NCBI GenBank assembly: GCA_023456105.1
Contig: JAEYAO010000087.1
Span: forward strand, 1 to 52,922
Reading direction: 5' to 3'
Origin: Pseudomonadota bacterium
GTDB taxonomy: Bacteria > Pseudomonadota > Alphaproteobacteria > Caulobacterales > Caulobacteraceae
Length of the DNA stretch: 52,922 nt
Shown: one piece after another, positions 23,705-31,573 of the stretch
Numbering within the stretch: position 1 is the first letter of the stretch
How the letters are laid out: each line of letters starts with the position of its first letter
Position numbers and translations under genes: made by a program
The notes under the pieces: model-generated
Told to the model about the DNA's origin: nothing
Databases searched by the model: none
The model's input: the letters and a program-made list of their open reading frames with translations, nothing else

Positions 23705-25060
23705 GTGTTCACAAAGGTCCTGATCGCCAATCGCGGCGAGATCGCGCTGCGCATCCATCGCGCATGCAAGGAGATGGGAATCTCCACCGTCGCCGTGCAC
23801 TCCGAAGCCGACCGCGGCGCCATGTGGGTGCGCCTGGCCGATGAAAGCGTCTGCATCGGTCCGGCCCAGGCCGCCAAGTCGTACCTGAACATCCCCTCGA
23901 TCATCGCGGCGGCCGAGATCACCGGCGCGCAGGCGGTGCACCCCGGATACGGCTTCCTGTCCGAGAACGCGCGCTTCGCCGAGATCGTTGAGGCCCACGG
24001 GATGAGCTTCATCGGGCCCAAGCCCGAGCACATCCGCATCATGGGCGACAAGATCACCGCAAAGCAGACAGCCAAGGACGCGGGAATCCCCGTCGTTCCC
24101 GGCTCGGACGGCGAGGTCGAGACCGTCGAGGCCGCCATCGAAGCCGCCAAGTCCATCGGCTTCCCGCTGATCGTCAAGGCGGCGGCGGGCGGCGGCGGGC
24201 GCGGCATGAAGGTCGCGATGACCGCCGACGATCTGGTCGAGGCCGTCCAGACCGCCCAGTCCGAGGCCAAGGCCGCCTTCGGCAACGGCGCCGTCTATAT
24301 GGAGCGCTATCTGCAGAAGCCGCGCCACATCGAAATCCAGGTGATCGCCGACAGCCACGGCAACGTCGTGCACCTGGGCGAGCGCGACTGCTCGCTGCAG
24401 CGCCGCCACCAGAAGGTGCTGGAGGAGGCTCCCTCCCCCGCGCTGGACGCCGCCGGGCGCGAGCGGATCGGCAAGATCGTGGTCGATGCGATCAAGGCCA
24501 TCGGCTATCTCGGCGTCGGCACCATCGAGTTCCTGTGGGAAGACGGCGAGTTCTTCTTTATCGAGATGAACACCCGCCTTCAGGTCGAGCATCCGGTGAC
24601 CGAGGCCATCACCGGCGTCGATCTGGTGCGCGAGCAGGTGCGGATCGCAGCGGGTCTGCCGCTGTCCTTCACCCAGGACGACATCCACTTCGAAGGCCAC
24701 TCCATCGAAGTGCGCGTCAACGCCGAGAACCCCGAGACCTTCACGCCGTCGCCAGGCATGGTGAACGACTTCCACGCCCCCGGCGGCCTGGGCGTCCGTT
24801 TGGACAGCGCCATCTACGCCGGCTATTCGATCCCGCCCTATTACGACAGCCTGATCGGCAAGCTGATCGTTCACGGCCGCGATCGCGAAGAGGCGGTGGC
24901 GCGGCTCAAGCGGGCTCTTGGCGAAATGGTCGTGGGCGGCATCGACACCACCATTCCGCTGTTCCAGCGCCTGCTGGTCGAGCCGGACATCCTGTCCGGC
25001 GACTACGACATCCACTGGCTGGAGAAGTGGGCCAAGGCTCAGAAGGGCGCGGGCGCCTAG
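23705..25060 (+). CDS. accC: Biotin carboxylase subunit of acetyl-CoA carboxylase
   Basis: ATP-dependent carboxylase of the biotin on AccB; 451 residues from GTG 23705 (MFTKVLIANRGEIALRIHRA). ATP-grasp features are GGGGRGMK in the glycine loop, the EKYL-type ERYLQKPRHIEIQ segment, the catalytic EMNTRLQVEHPVTE, and the bicarbonate/biotin-site segment around CSLQRRHQK. GTG is chosen because it gives the standard N-terminus right after accB; a TTG 15 bases earlier is in frame but unlikely. Confidence 0.96.
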   Translation: MFTKVLIANRGEIALRIHRACKEMGISTVAVHSEADRGAMWVRLADESVCIGPAQAAKSYLNIPSIIAAAEITGAQAVHPGYGFLSENARFAEIVEAHGMSFIGPKPEHIRIMGDKITAKQTAKDAGIPVVPGSDGEVETVEAAIEAAKSIGFPLIVKAAAGGGGRGMKVAMTADDLVEAVQTAQSEAKAAFGNGAVYMERYLQKPRHIEIQVIADSHGNVVHLGERDCSLQRRHQKVLEEAPSPALDAAGRERIGKIVVDAIKAIGYLGVGTIEFLWEDGEFFFIEMNTRLQVEHPVTEAITGVDLVREQVRIAAGLPLSFTQDDIHFEGHSIEVRVNAENPETFTPSPGMVNDFHAPGGLGVRLDSAIYAGYSIPPYYDSLIGKLIVHGRDREEAVARLKRALGEMVVGGIDTTIPLFQRLLVEPDILSGDYDIHWLEKWAKAQKGAGA

Positions 25061-25065
25061 CGCCG

Positions 25066-25746
25066 TTGGTCGAGCCGGATTTCAGCGCCAGCAGCCCCTC
25101 CTCCGGCTTCGGGCCCGAGGCGCTGCTGGCCTGCTACGCGCGCGGTGTCTTTCCGATGGCGGAGGCGCGCGACGATCCGCGCGTCTTCATCGTCGAGCCC
25201 GACCAGCGGGGCGTGATTCCGCTCGACGCCTTCCACATCCCGTCGCGCCTGCGCCGCACCGTGCGCGCAGAGCCGTTCGACATCCGTGTGGACACCGCCT
25301 TCGAGGCGGTGCTGGACGGCTGCGCGGCGTCACAGGGGCCCGACCGACAGGACACCTGGATCAACGGCCCGATCCGCCGCCTCTATGGCGAGTTGTTTGC
25401 GCGCGGCTTTGTTCATTCGCTCGAGTGCTGGCGCGAGGAGCGGCTGGTCGGCGGCCTGTACGGCGTGTCGCTTGGCGGCGCTTTTTTCGGAGAAAGCATG
25501 TTCAGCCGCGAGCGCGACGCCTCCAAGGTTGCGCTGGTGCATCTCGTCGCGCGGCTGAAAGCCGGCGGCTGGACCCTGCTGGACGCGCAGTTCCTGACCG
25601 ATCACCTCAGCCAGTTCGGCGCGGTCGAGACCCCGCAGTCGGCCTACCTCCGCCGCCTGAAGCCGGCCCTGCATGTGCAGCCGGACCAGAGTGCGCTGAC
25701 AAGACCTATGAGCGGTTCAGAGGCTATTGAGCGGGCGATCGGATAG
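25066..25746 (+). CDS. aat: Leucyl/phenylalanyl-tRNA-protein transferase
   Basis: Adds Leu or Phe to N-terminal Arg/Lys of proteins, feeding the N-end-rule ClpS/ClpAP pathway. About 226 residues, with family segments LLACYARGVFPMAE, RGVIPLDAFHIPSRLRR, TWINGPIRRLYGELFARGFVHSLE, GVSLGGAFFGESMFSR and LLDAQFLTDHLSQFGA. No ATG or GTG gives a sensible start; TTG 25066, six bases after accC, gives the right length and is the best choice. This makes aat the fourth gene of the aroQ-accB-accC run. Confidence 0.88.
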   Translation: MVEPDFSASSPSSGFGPEALLACYARGVFPMAEARDDPRVFIVEPDQRGVIPLDAFHIPSRLRRTVRAEPFDIRVDTAFEAVLDGCAASQGPDRQDTWINGPIRRLYGELFARGFVHSLECWREERLVGGLYGVSLGGAFFGESMFSRERDASKVALVHLVARLKAGGWTLLDAQFLTDHLSQFGAVETPQSAYLRRLKPALHVQPDQSALTRPMSGSEAIERAIG

Positions 25747-25785
25747 GAGCCGAGTTGGACGGATCACCACGCCGCCCTCCGCGCC

Positions 25786-26436
25786 TCAATCCTTGCAGCC
25801 GACCACCCAGGCGTCATAGTTCGGGTGCTGCAGGCCGCTGACAGCCGGCGACGAGGCGAACATCCACCCTTTGAACACCTGGCGTGTCGGCAGAGGCTGG
25901 GTCGTGCCGCGCGGCTGGACCGAGACGTCGACATAAGCGATCGCGTCCTCCGTCAACTCATCCGGTGTGGAGACCTCGCAGGCGCTGACGTTGAAGATCA
26001 GGTTGCGGGCGAAGCGAACGGGTCGGCCTCCGACCTGCACCTCGAAGCGCATCGTTTCAGCCGTGACCTTGTCGATGGCCTGGATCACCGCGACCTTGCG
26101 GCGCTGGCGCCGGACCGGCGCCTCCGGCTGTTCGATGGGCTTTTCGGCGGCGGCGGCCTTGACGGGAGTTGGAGCGTCCGGCTCCGCCTCTTCCTCGACG
26201 ATCACCACCGGCGGCGGGACGGTGATCGGCACGGGCGCGGCCGGGGCGGGCTGCCCCGCCGGCGCGCTCTCGACCGGCGTAGGGGGCGGCGTGGCGCGCA
26301 GGATGTCGCCGATGGGATCCTGGGCGGGGCGGGCGTCGCGGGGCGCGTCCTGCAACGCACTGGCGGTCACGCCGCCGGCGGTCAGCAGCGCCGCCGCCGC
26401 CAGGCCAATCGCCAGTCGTCCGCCCAAGCGCGTCAT
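25786..26436 (-). CDS. DUF2155 periplasmic protein
   Basis: A 216-residue exported protein. A signal peptide (about 1-30, ending near ASA) is followed by a proline/alanine-rich low-complexity stretch (about 45-120) and a C-terminal domain (about 125-216) with AVIQAIDKVTAETMRFEV, FKGWMFASSPAVSGLQHPNYDAWVVGC. This is the DUF2155 pattern, widespread in alphaproteobacteria and of unknown function. It lies five bases after the NDUFA12-like gene on the same strand, a conserved neighbourhood. Two cysteines in the domain could form a disulfide. Confidence 0.9.
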   Translation of the reverse strand: MTRLGGRLAIGLAAAALLTAGGVTASALQDAPRDARPAQDPIGDILRATPPPTPVESAPAGQPAPAAPVPITVPPPVVIVEEEAEPDAPTPVKAAAAEKPIEQPEAPVRRQRRKVAVIQAIDKVTAETMRFEVQVGGRPVRFARNLIFNVSACEVSTPDELTEDAIAYVDVSVQPRGTTQPLPTRQVFKGWMFASSPAVSGLQHPNYDAWVVGCKD

Positions 26437-26441
26437 TGCTC

Positions 26442-26834
26442 TTATTCCGGGGTCCAGGCCTGGTAGTCGCCGGTGGCGGCCGGACGCTTGCCGTCGTTCG
26501 CGAGGGAGCCGGGCGGGCGCCAGGCCAGCGGCGTCCCGGTCAGGTTCGGCAGATGGTCCTTTTCCCAGCTGCGGCGCGGCAGCGGCTGAACCGTCGGCGG
26601 CTCCGCGAAGGTGTAGTGCAGCCAGCCGTACCAGTCGGGCGACACCTTGGACGCCTCGGCGTAGCCGTTGTAGGTCACCCAACGCCTGCGACGACCATCA
26701 TAGCTGACGGTGTCGCGGCTCTCGTAATAGCGATTGCCGTTTTCGTCCGTGCCGACCAGACGGCCGCGTTTGGCGATGGTGAACAGGGTGCCGATCGTGG
26801 CGCCGTTCCACCAGCCGAAGATCTTGTTCAACAC
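26442..26834 (-). CDS. NDUFA12-family complex I accessory subunit
   Basis: Homologue of the mitochondrial NDUFA12/B17.2 subunit, which in alphaproteobacteria associates with respiratory complex I. Typical marks are FGWWNGATIGTLFTI, GNRYYESRD, RRRRWVTYNGYAEASKVSPDWYGWLH and PNLTGTPLAWRPPGSL. GTG 26834 gives about 130 residues starting at the conserved LNKIFGWWNG; ATG 26891 would add 19 less-conserved residues and remains possible. No nuo genes are in the window. It is followed by the DUF2155 gene. Confidence 0.87.
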   Translation of the reverse strand: MLNKIFGWWNGATIGTLFTIAKRGRLVGTDENGNRYYESRDTVSYDGRRRRWVTYNGYAEASKVSPDWYGWLHYTFAEPPTVQPLPRRSWEKDHLPNLTGTPLAWRPPGSLANDGKRPAATGDYQAWTPE

Positions 26835-27010
26835 GTCAACCAACCCACGCCAAATCGGCCGAACCGGAGGGTCCGGCGGCTGCGCGATCATAGAAACGCC
26901 GGCGCGCTTCGTCCAGCATGGAGCAGGCGGTGCAGGCTTCTTAACGGAGAGGCGGATACGTTGGCGCGCGGCTTGCATGCAGCGCGCCTCGAACCGGAGC
27001 CCACACCGTC

Positions 27011-27493
27011 ATGAAACGCGTCCTTGTCGCCCTCGCCCTTCTGGCCCTCGCCACGCCTGCGCTCGCCCAGAACGCGAGTCAGATCGCCAGCGTACGGCGC
27101 GGTGCGAACTGCGGAGGGTGCAACCTGTTCCAGGGCGACTTCTCGGGGATGGAGCGTCGCGGGCTCAATCTATCGGGCGCACGCCTGCGCCAGGCGGACC
27201 TCAGCCTGTCGGTCATGAACCGCACCCGCTTCTCCAACGCCGACCTGCGCGACGTGGAGGCGTATGGCGGCGTCTTCTCCAGCTCGAACTTCTCGCGCGC
27301 CGACCTGACCAACGCCAGCTTCGTTGGGGCCTACCTGGAGGGCGCGAACTTCGCCGGCGCCCGGCTGTCGGGGACCAACCTGTCCGGCGCGAGGCTGTCG
27401 CGCGCCACGGGCCTGACCCAGGCTCAGCTGAATCGCGCCTGCGGCGACGGTTCGACGGTTCTGCCGCGCGGGCTGCGCATCCCCGCCTGCTGA
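27011..27493 (+). CDS. Secreted pentapeptide-repeat protein with four cysteines (first of pair)
   Basis: A 160-residue protein with a signal peptide (1-19, ending ALA before Q20). Pentapeptide repeats of the A(D/N)LXX type cover about residues 38-132 and should form a right-handed quadrilateral beta-helix. Cysteines occur as C34-GG-C37 at the N-cap and C144 and C160 at the C-terminus. The tail GLTQAQLNRACGDGSTVLP recurs in the next gene. GGAG at about 26995-26998 lies upstream. The function is unknown; export suggests a periplasmic or surface role. Confidence 0.9.
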   Translation: MKRVLVALALLALATPALAQNASQIASVRRGANCGGCNLFQGDFSGMERRGLNLSGARLRQADLSLSVMNRTRFSNADLRDVEAYGGVFSSSNFSRADLTNASFVGAYLEGANFAGARLSGTNLSGARLSRATGLTQAQLNRACGDGSTVLPRGLRIPAC

Positions 27494-27555
27494 GCGTCTC
27501 CTTCGTTACGACGATTTAAGTAGGCCGATCAGGCGCTTCGGCGCATGAAGCGAGT

Positions 27556-28440
27556 GTGGAACAGATCAGCAGCTCCCTCCTCCGTCGCCTCTTCGTCGCC
27601 GTTTCCGCGGCCGGCCTTACGCTCGCGGCCGCACCCGCCTTCGCCGGCGTTGAACTGCTGCTTCAGGATCGCGACGTGGCGCGGTCGGTGTCGCTGGGCG
27701 GTTCGTGCAATCGTTGCGAACTGTCGGGGCGCAATCTGACCGGCGCCACCTTCACCGGCGCGACCTTTATCAGCGCCACCTTGGTGGGTTCGGACCTGCG
27801 GGGCGCGGAACTGGTCGGATCGAACTTCACCGGCAGCGACTTCACCCGGGCGAACCTACGCGGCGTGGAGATCCTGGGCGCCAACTTCGCGGAAGCCGAC
27901 TTCAGCAACGCCTCGCTCGCGGGCGCCGAGGCGCAGGGTTCGTCCTTTGTGCGGTCCAACCTGTCTCGCGCCGACCTCTCGGGCGCCGAGTTGCACGGCG
28001 TGAACTTCAACGGAGCCACGCTGGCCGGCGCCAACCTCAGCGACAGCGAGTTGTTCGGCGCGACCCTGGCCAATGTGAAGGCCGCCGGCGCCAACTTCGC
28101 CAACGCCCAGGTCAACGCCTCCAACCTCGCGTCCGGCGATTTCACCGGCGCCTCGTTCCGCAACGCGCAGCTGACGGCCGCGCGGCTGAGCGGCGGCCGC
28201 TTCGACCGCGCCGACTTCTCCGATGCGGAGATGCGCCGCACGGACATCCGGGGCGTGGACCTGTCGGGCGCTCGTGGCCTGACGCAGGCGCAGGTCTCCC
28301 TGGCGTGCGGCGACAGCTCCACCCGTCTGCCGGGCCGGCTGACGGCCCAGAGCTGCAGAGGCGCAGCCCGGGTCATCCGCACGCCGCCCACGCCGCCGAT
28401 CCCGCCGCGTCAGCGCAACCTGGTGCTGGTCGCCGAATAA
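27556..28440 (+). CDS. Secreted pentapeptide-repeat protein with four cysteines (second of pair)
   Basis: A 294-residue paralogue of the preceding gene, 62 bases downstream. GTG 27556 gives MEQISSSLLRRLFVAV, a signal peptide ending AFA at about residue 30. Roughly 35 pentapeptide repeats (about 55-240) form a longer predicted beta-helix. The cysteine layout is the same: C51-NR-C54 at the N-cap, then C251 and C267, the last two 16 residues apart exactly as in the first protein. A proline-rich tail (TPPTPPIPPR) follows. An ATG at 27545 is in a different frame and was not used. Confidence 0.9.
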   Translation: MEQISSSLLRRLFVAVSAAGLTLAAAPAFAGVELLLQDRDVARSVSLGGSCNRCELSGRNLTGATFTGATFISATLVGSDLRGAELVGSNFTGSDFTRANLRGVEILGANFAEADFSNASLAGAEAQGSSFVRSNLSRADLSGAELHGVNFNGATLAGANLSDSELFGATLANVKAAGANFANAQVNASNLASGDFTGASFRNAQLTAARLSGGRFDRADFSDAEMRRTDIRGVDLSGARGLTQAQVSLACGDSSTRLPGRLTAQSCRGAARVIRTPPTPPIPPRQRNLVLVAE

Positions 28441-28444
28441 GCGG

Positions 28445-28469
28445 CTTCCCGCCGCCGGGCGGCGGGAAG
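28445..28469. terminator. Bidirectional stem-loop between convergent genes
   Basis: A near-perfect 25-base palindrome (arms CTTCCCGCCGCC and GGCGGCGGGAAG around one base) fills the gap between the second pentapeptide gene and aspS, which converge. There is no T-run on either side, so it may act as a transcript-end stabiliser rather than a classical intrinsic terminator. Confidence 0.6.
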
Positions 28470-28479
28470 ATCCGTCGTG

Positions 28480-30258
28480 TCAGACCTTGATGGGCGGCGC
28501 GGTGCGGATGTGCAGTTCCTTCATCTGCTTGTCCTGCACCGGAGAAGGCGCGCTCATCAGCAGATCCTCGCCCTGCTGGTTCAGCGGGAAGGCGATCACC
28601 TCGCGGATGGCCTGCTGGCCGGCCAGCAGCATGACGATGCGGTCGATGCCGGGCGCCAGACCGCCGTGCGGCGGCGCGCCATAGCGGAAGGCGTTCAGCA
28701 TGCCGCCGAACTGGTCCTCGACAACCGAGGCGTCATAGCCGGCGATCTCAAAGGCCTTGAGCATGATCTCGGCCTTGTGGTTCCGGATCGCGCCCGAGCA
28801 CAGCTCATAGCCGTTGCAGACGATGTCGTACTGATAGGCCAGGATATCCAGCGGATCCTTGGTGTTCAGCGCCTCCAGCTCGCCTTGCGGCATGGAGAAG
28901 GGATTGTGGCTGAAGTCGACCTTCTTCTCCTCGTCCGACCACTCGAACATCGGGAAGTCGACGATCCAGCAGAAGCGGAACTGATCCTCGTCCAGGAGCT
29001 TCAGCTCGGTCCCGACGCGGGTCCGGGCGCTGCCTGCGAACTTGTAGAAGCTGTTCGGATCGCCGGCGACAAAGAAGGCGGCGTCGCCCTGCCCAAGGCC
29101 CAGCGCCTTCATCAGCGCGTCGGCCGGCTCGCCCAGGTTCTTGGCGATCGGCCCGCCCCAGGCGCCCTGATCGTCCGACCAGAAGATATAGCCGAGGCCC
29201 GGCTGGCCTTCGCCTTGCGCCCACGAATTCATCCGATCGCAGAAGGCGCGCGATCCCCCGGTCGGCGCCGGGACGGCCCAGACGCGGTTCTTCGGATCGG
29301 CGGCCAGAATCTTGTTGAACAGGCCGAATCCGCCATCGCGGAAATGCTCCGACACATCCTGCATCTCGATCGGGTTGCGCAGGTCCGGCTTGTCCGAGCC
29401 GTATTTGGCGATCGATTCGCGGTAGGGAATGCGCTGGAACGGATAGGCGTCGACGCGCTTGCCTTCGCCGAACTCCTCGAACACGCCGTGCATCACCGGC
29501 TCGATAGCGGCGAAGACGTCTTCCTGGGTGACGAAGCTCATCTCGACGTCGAGCTGGTAGAACTCCAGCGAACGGTCCGCGCGCAGGTCCTCGTCGCGGA
29601 AGCACGGCGCGATCTGAAAATAACGGTCGAAGCCCGACACCATCAGCAGCTGCTTGAACTGCTGGGGCGCCTGCGGCAGCGCATAGAACTTCTCGGGATG
29701 CAGGCGGCTGGGCACCAGGAAGTCGCGCGCGCCTTCGGGCGACGAGGCCGTCAGGATCGGCGTCTGGTACTCCAGGAAACCCTGCTGAAACATGCGATTG
29801 CGGATCGACTGGATCACGCGCGAACGCAGCACGATGTTCTTGTGCAGGGTCTCGCGACGCAGGTCGAGATAGCGGTGCTTGAGCCGGATTTCCTCGGGAT
29901 ACTCCGGCTCGCCGAAGACTGGCAGCGGCAGTTCGGCGGCTTCCGACAGCACCTCGACCGCCTGAACCCGCACCTCGACTTCTCCGGTGGGCAGGTTGGC
30001 GTTGACGGTCGAGCCTTCGCGCAGCACCACCTCGCCGTCGACACGGATCACGCTCTCGGCGCGCACCCGCTCCACCCGCTCGAAGCCCGGCGTCTCCGGG
30101 TGCAGCACCAGCTGGGTCAGGCCGTAGTGGTCGCGCAGGTCGATGAACAGCAGACCGCCGTGGTCCCGCTTCCTGTGCACCCAGCCGGACAGGCGGACCG
30201 AGGAGCCGGCGTCGGAAGCGCGAAGCGCGCCGCAGGTGTGAGAGCGATAGGCGTGCAT
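28480..30258 (-). CDS. aspS: Aspartate-tRNA ligase (probably non-discriminating)
   Basis: Class II synthetase charging tRNA-Asp, 592 residues. It has an N-terminal anticodon-binding OB domain, motif 2 FRDEDLRADR, the bacterial GAD insertion domain (about 290-420) and motif 3 GLAPGIDRIVML. The OB segment reads HRKRDHGGLLFIDLRD, with histidine (residue 33) where discriminating enzymes such as that of E. coli have leucine. Histidine there is linked to recognition of both tRNA-Asp and tRNA-Asn in Pseudomonas, so a non-discriminating enzyme working with GatCAB is likely (inference). Confidence 0.95.
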   Translation of the reverse strand: MHAYRSHTCGALRASDAGSSVRLSGWVHRKRDHGGLLFIDLRDHYGLTQLVLHPETPGFERVERVRAESVIRVDGEVVLREGSTVNANLPTGEVEVRVQAVEVLSEAAELPLPVFGEPEYPEEIRLKHRYLDLRRETLHKNIVLRSRVIQSIRNRMFQQGFLEYQTPILTASSPEGARDFLVPSRLHPEKFYALPQAPQQFKQLLMVSGFDRYFQIAPCFRDEDLRADRSLEFYQLDVEMSFVTQEDVFAAIEPVMHGVFEEFGEGKRVDAYPFQRIPYRESIAKYGSDKPDLRNPIEMQDVSEHFRDGGFGLFNKILAADPKNRVWAVPAPTGGSRAFCDRMNSWAQGEGQPGLGYIFWSDDQGAWGGPIAKNLGEPADALMKALGLGQGDAAFFVAGDPNSFYKFAGSARTRVGTELKLLDEDQFRFCWIVDFPMFEWSDEEKKVDFSHNPFSMPQGELEALNTKDPLDILAYQYDIVCNGYELCSGAIRNHKAEIMLKAFEIAGYDASVVEDQFGGMLNAFRYGAPPHGGLAPGIDRIVMLLAGQQAIREVIAFPLNQQGEDLLMSAPSPVQDKQMKELHIRTAPPIKV

Positions 30259-30457
30259 GAGGATCGTCTTGTCGGGCCGCAGGGGCGGCGAAATGGAACG
30301 GCGTAGGGCGCATCATCGCCCCGGAAAGTCAAGGTTGAGGGCCTTGCGGCCCCGTCCCGACAGGCCCGGCGGATTGGCGCTGGACCTACGTCCTGATGCC
30401 CTGTCAGAAACGCCTTGGCCTTATCATTTCACGCTCGTGCACCTCGGGAAGCCATCC

Positions 30458-30745
30458 ATGTTCGTCGTCATCCTGCGCTATTTGAAACCCATGGACGAGG
30501 TGGAGGCGCGGACCGCCGAACACCGGGCGTGGCTGGACCCGCATGTGCGGAGCGGCCTGCTGATCGCCACGGGTCCGATGGTTCCGCGAACCGGAGGCGT
30601 GCTGCTGGCGCGCGGCGGAGGGACGCGGGAGGCGCTGGTCGCCCTGCTCCGCGACGATCCGTTCCAGGTTCACGGCGTTGCCGAGTACGAGGTCATCGAG
30701 TTCGCGCCCGGCAAATATCATCCCGCCATGGCTGAGTTTCTCTGA
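30458..30745 (+). CDS. YciI-like protein
   Basis: A 95-residue ferredoxin-like-fold protein of the YCII-related family: MFVVILRYLKPMDEVEARTAEHRAWL, then GLLIATGPMVPRTGGVLLARG and a closing DDPFQVHGVAEYEVIEF. The conserved histidine (HRAWL) and the DPF segment are visible. Its catalytic role is unknown in most genomes. GGGAAG lies before ATG 30458. It is divergent from aspS across about 200 bases containing no other gene. Confidence 0.88.
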   Translation: MFVVILRYLKPMDEVEARTAEHRAWLDPHVRSGLLIATGPMVPRTGGVLLARGGGTREALVALLRDDPFQVHGVAEYEVIEFAPGKYHPAMAEFL

Positions 30746-30748
30746 GGT

Positions 30749-30757
30749 TCATCCACA
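30749..30757 (+). promoter_or_regulatory. DnaA-box-like site upstream of hdaA
   Basis: TCATCCACA differs by one base from the consensus DnaA box TTATCCACA. A weaker inverted match, TGTGGGTCG, lies at 30793-30801. Both are in the 88-base gap before hdaA, whose product controls DnaA. Binding is untested. Confidence 0.35.
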
Positions 30758-30833
30758 GTCGGCGGCGATGCTCCCCATTACCAACAGGAACCTGTGGGTC
30801 GGTCGCGGACTCGGCGCGTGCTAAGAGAAAGGC

Positions 30834-31514
30834 ATGCCCGCCGACGGCGCCCTGAACATTCCGGCCGGAGAGCAGCTGCGGCTGCCGCTCGAGCGCCATG
30901 GCGCGTCCGAGGCCTTTGTGGTGTCGGCCAGCAACGAAAACGCCATACGCCTGCTGGAGCGCTGGCCGGACGGGGCCGGTTCGGTTCTGGCGCTCCACGG
31001 GCCGGCGGGTTCGGGCAAGAGCCGCCTGGCGGAGATCTGGGCCGAGCGGCTCGGCGCGGTCGCCCTGCACGGCGCCGAGGCGGGGCTGGTTGATCTGCGC
31101 GAGATCGAGGGTCGGCCGCTGCTGCTTGACCGCGCCCAGGACGCCGACGACGAGAGCCTGTTTCACCTGATCAACCTGGCCGTATCGACGGGCTCTCCAC
31201 TGCTGCTGGCCTCACGCAGCGCGCCGCGAGGATGGTCGACCACCCTGCCCGACCTGCGCTCGCGCCTGGACGCCCTGCGCACGGTGGCGCTGGAGGCACC
31301 GGACGATGCGGTGCTGGCGGCCATTCTGCGCGCGCGCTTCGCCGAACGCAGCATCGCGCCGGCGCCCGAGGTGATCGACTATCTGGTGCGTCGGCTGGAT
31401 CGCTCGGCGGAGGCGGCCTCAGTTGTTGTCGAGCGGCTGGATGCGCGACATCGGCCGGTGACCCGCGTCCTCGCGCGCGAAGTCCTAGACGAGTTGCAGG
31501 CCAAGGGCGGCTGA
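30834..31514 (+). CDS. hdaA: DnaA regulatory inactivator HdaA
   Basis: A DnaA-related AAA+ protein (226 residues) that, bound to the sliding clamp, promotes hydrolysis of DnaA-ATP and prevents over-initiation. The N-terminal clamp-binding motif QLRLPL is at residues 14-19 and Walker A GPAGSGKS at 56-63. The sensor/arginine-finger region LPDLRSRLDAL follows. The DNA-binding domain IV of DnaA is absent, as expected. AGAGAAAGG precedes ATG 30834. It is 59 bases upstream of ppk, a linkage known in Caulobacter relatives. Confidence 0.93.
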   Translation: MPADGALNIPAGEQLRLPLERHGASEAFVVSASNENAIRLLERWPDGAGSVLALHGPAGSGKSRLAEIWAERLGAVALHGAEAGLVDLREIEGRPLLLDRAQDADDESLFHLINLAVSTGSPLLLASRSAPRGWSTTLPDLRSRLDALRTVALEAPDDAVLAAILRARFAERSIAPAPEVIDYLVRRLDRSAEAASVVVERLDARHRPVTRVLAREVLDELQAKGG

Positions 31515-31573
31515 AGGCGGCAAATCGCCTCGCTGAGCTTGCGGGCGTCACACGAGCGCGCGACATACGATCC

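Noticed and set aside
27545..27739. ATG 27545 with a MKR start just before the second pentapeptide gene
   Set aside because: It is in a different frame from the pentapeptide protein and yields a short arginine-rich peptide. GTG 27556 gives a proper signal peptide.
28477..30306. Open frame of about 609 codons antisense to aspS
   Set aside because: A shadow of aspS caused by high GC at third codon positions; no domain is recognisable.
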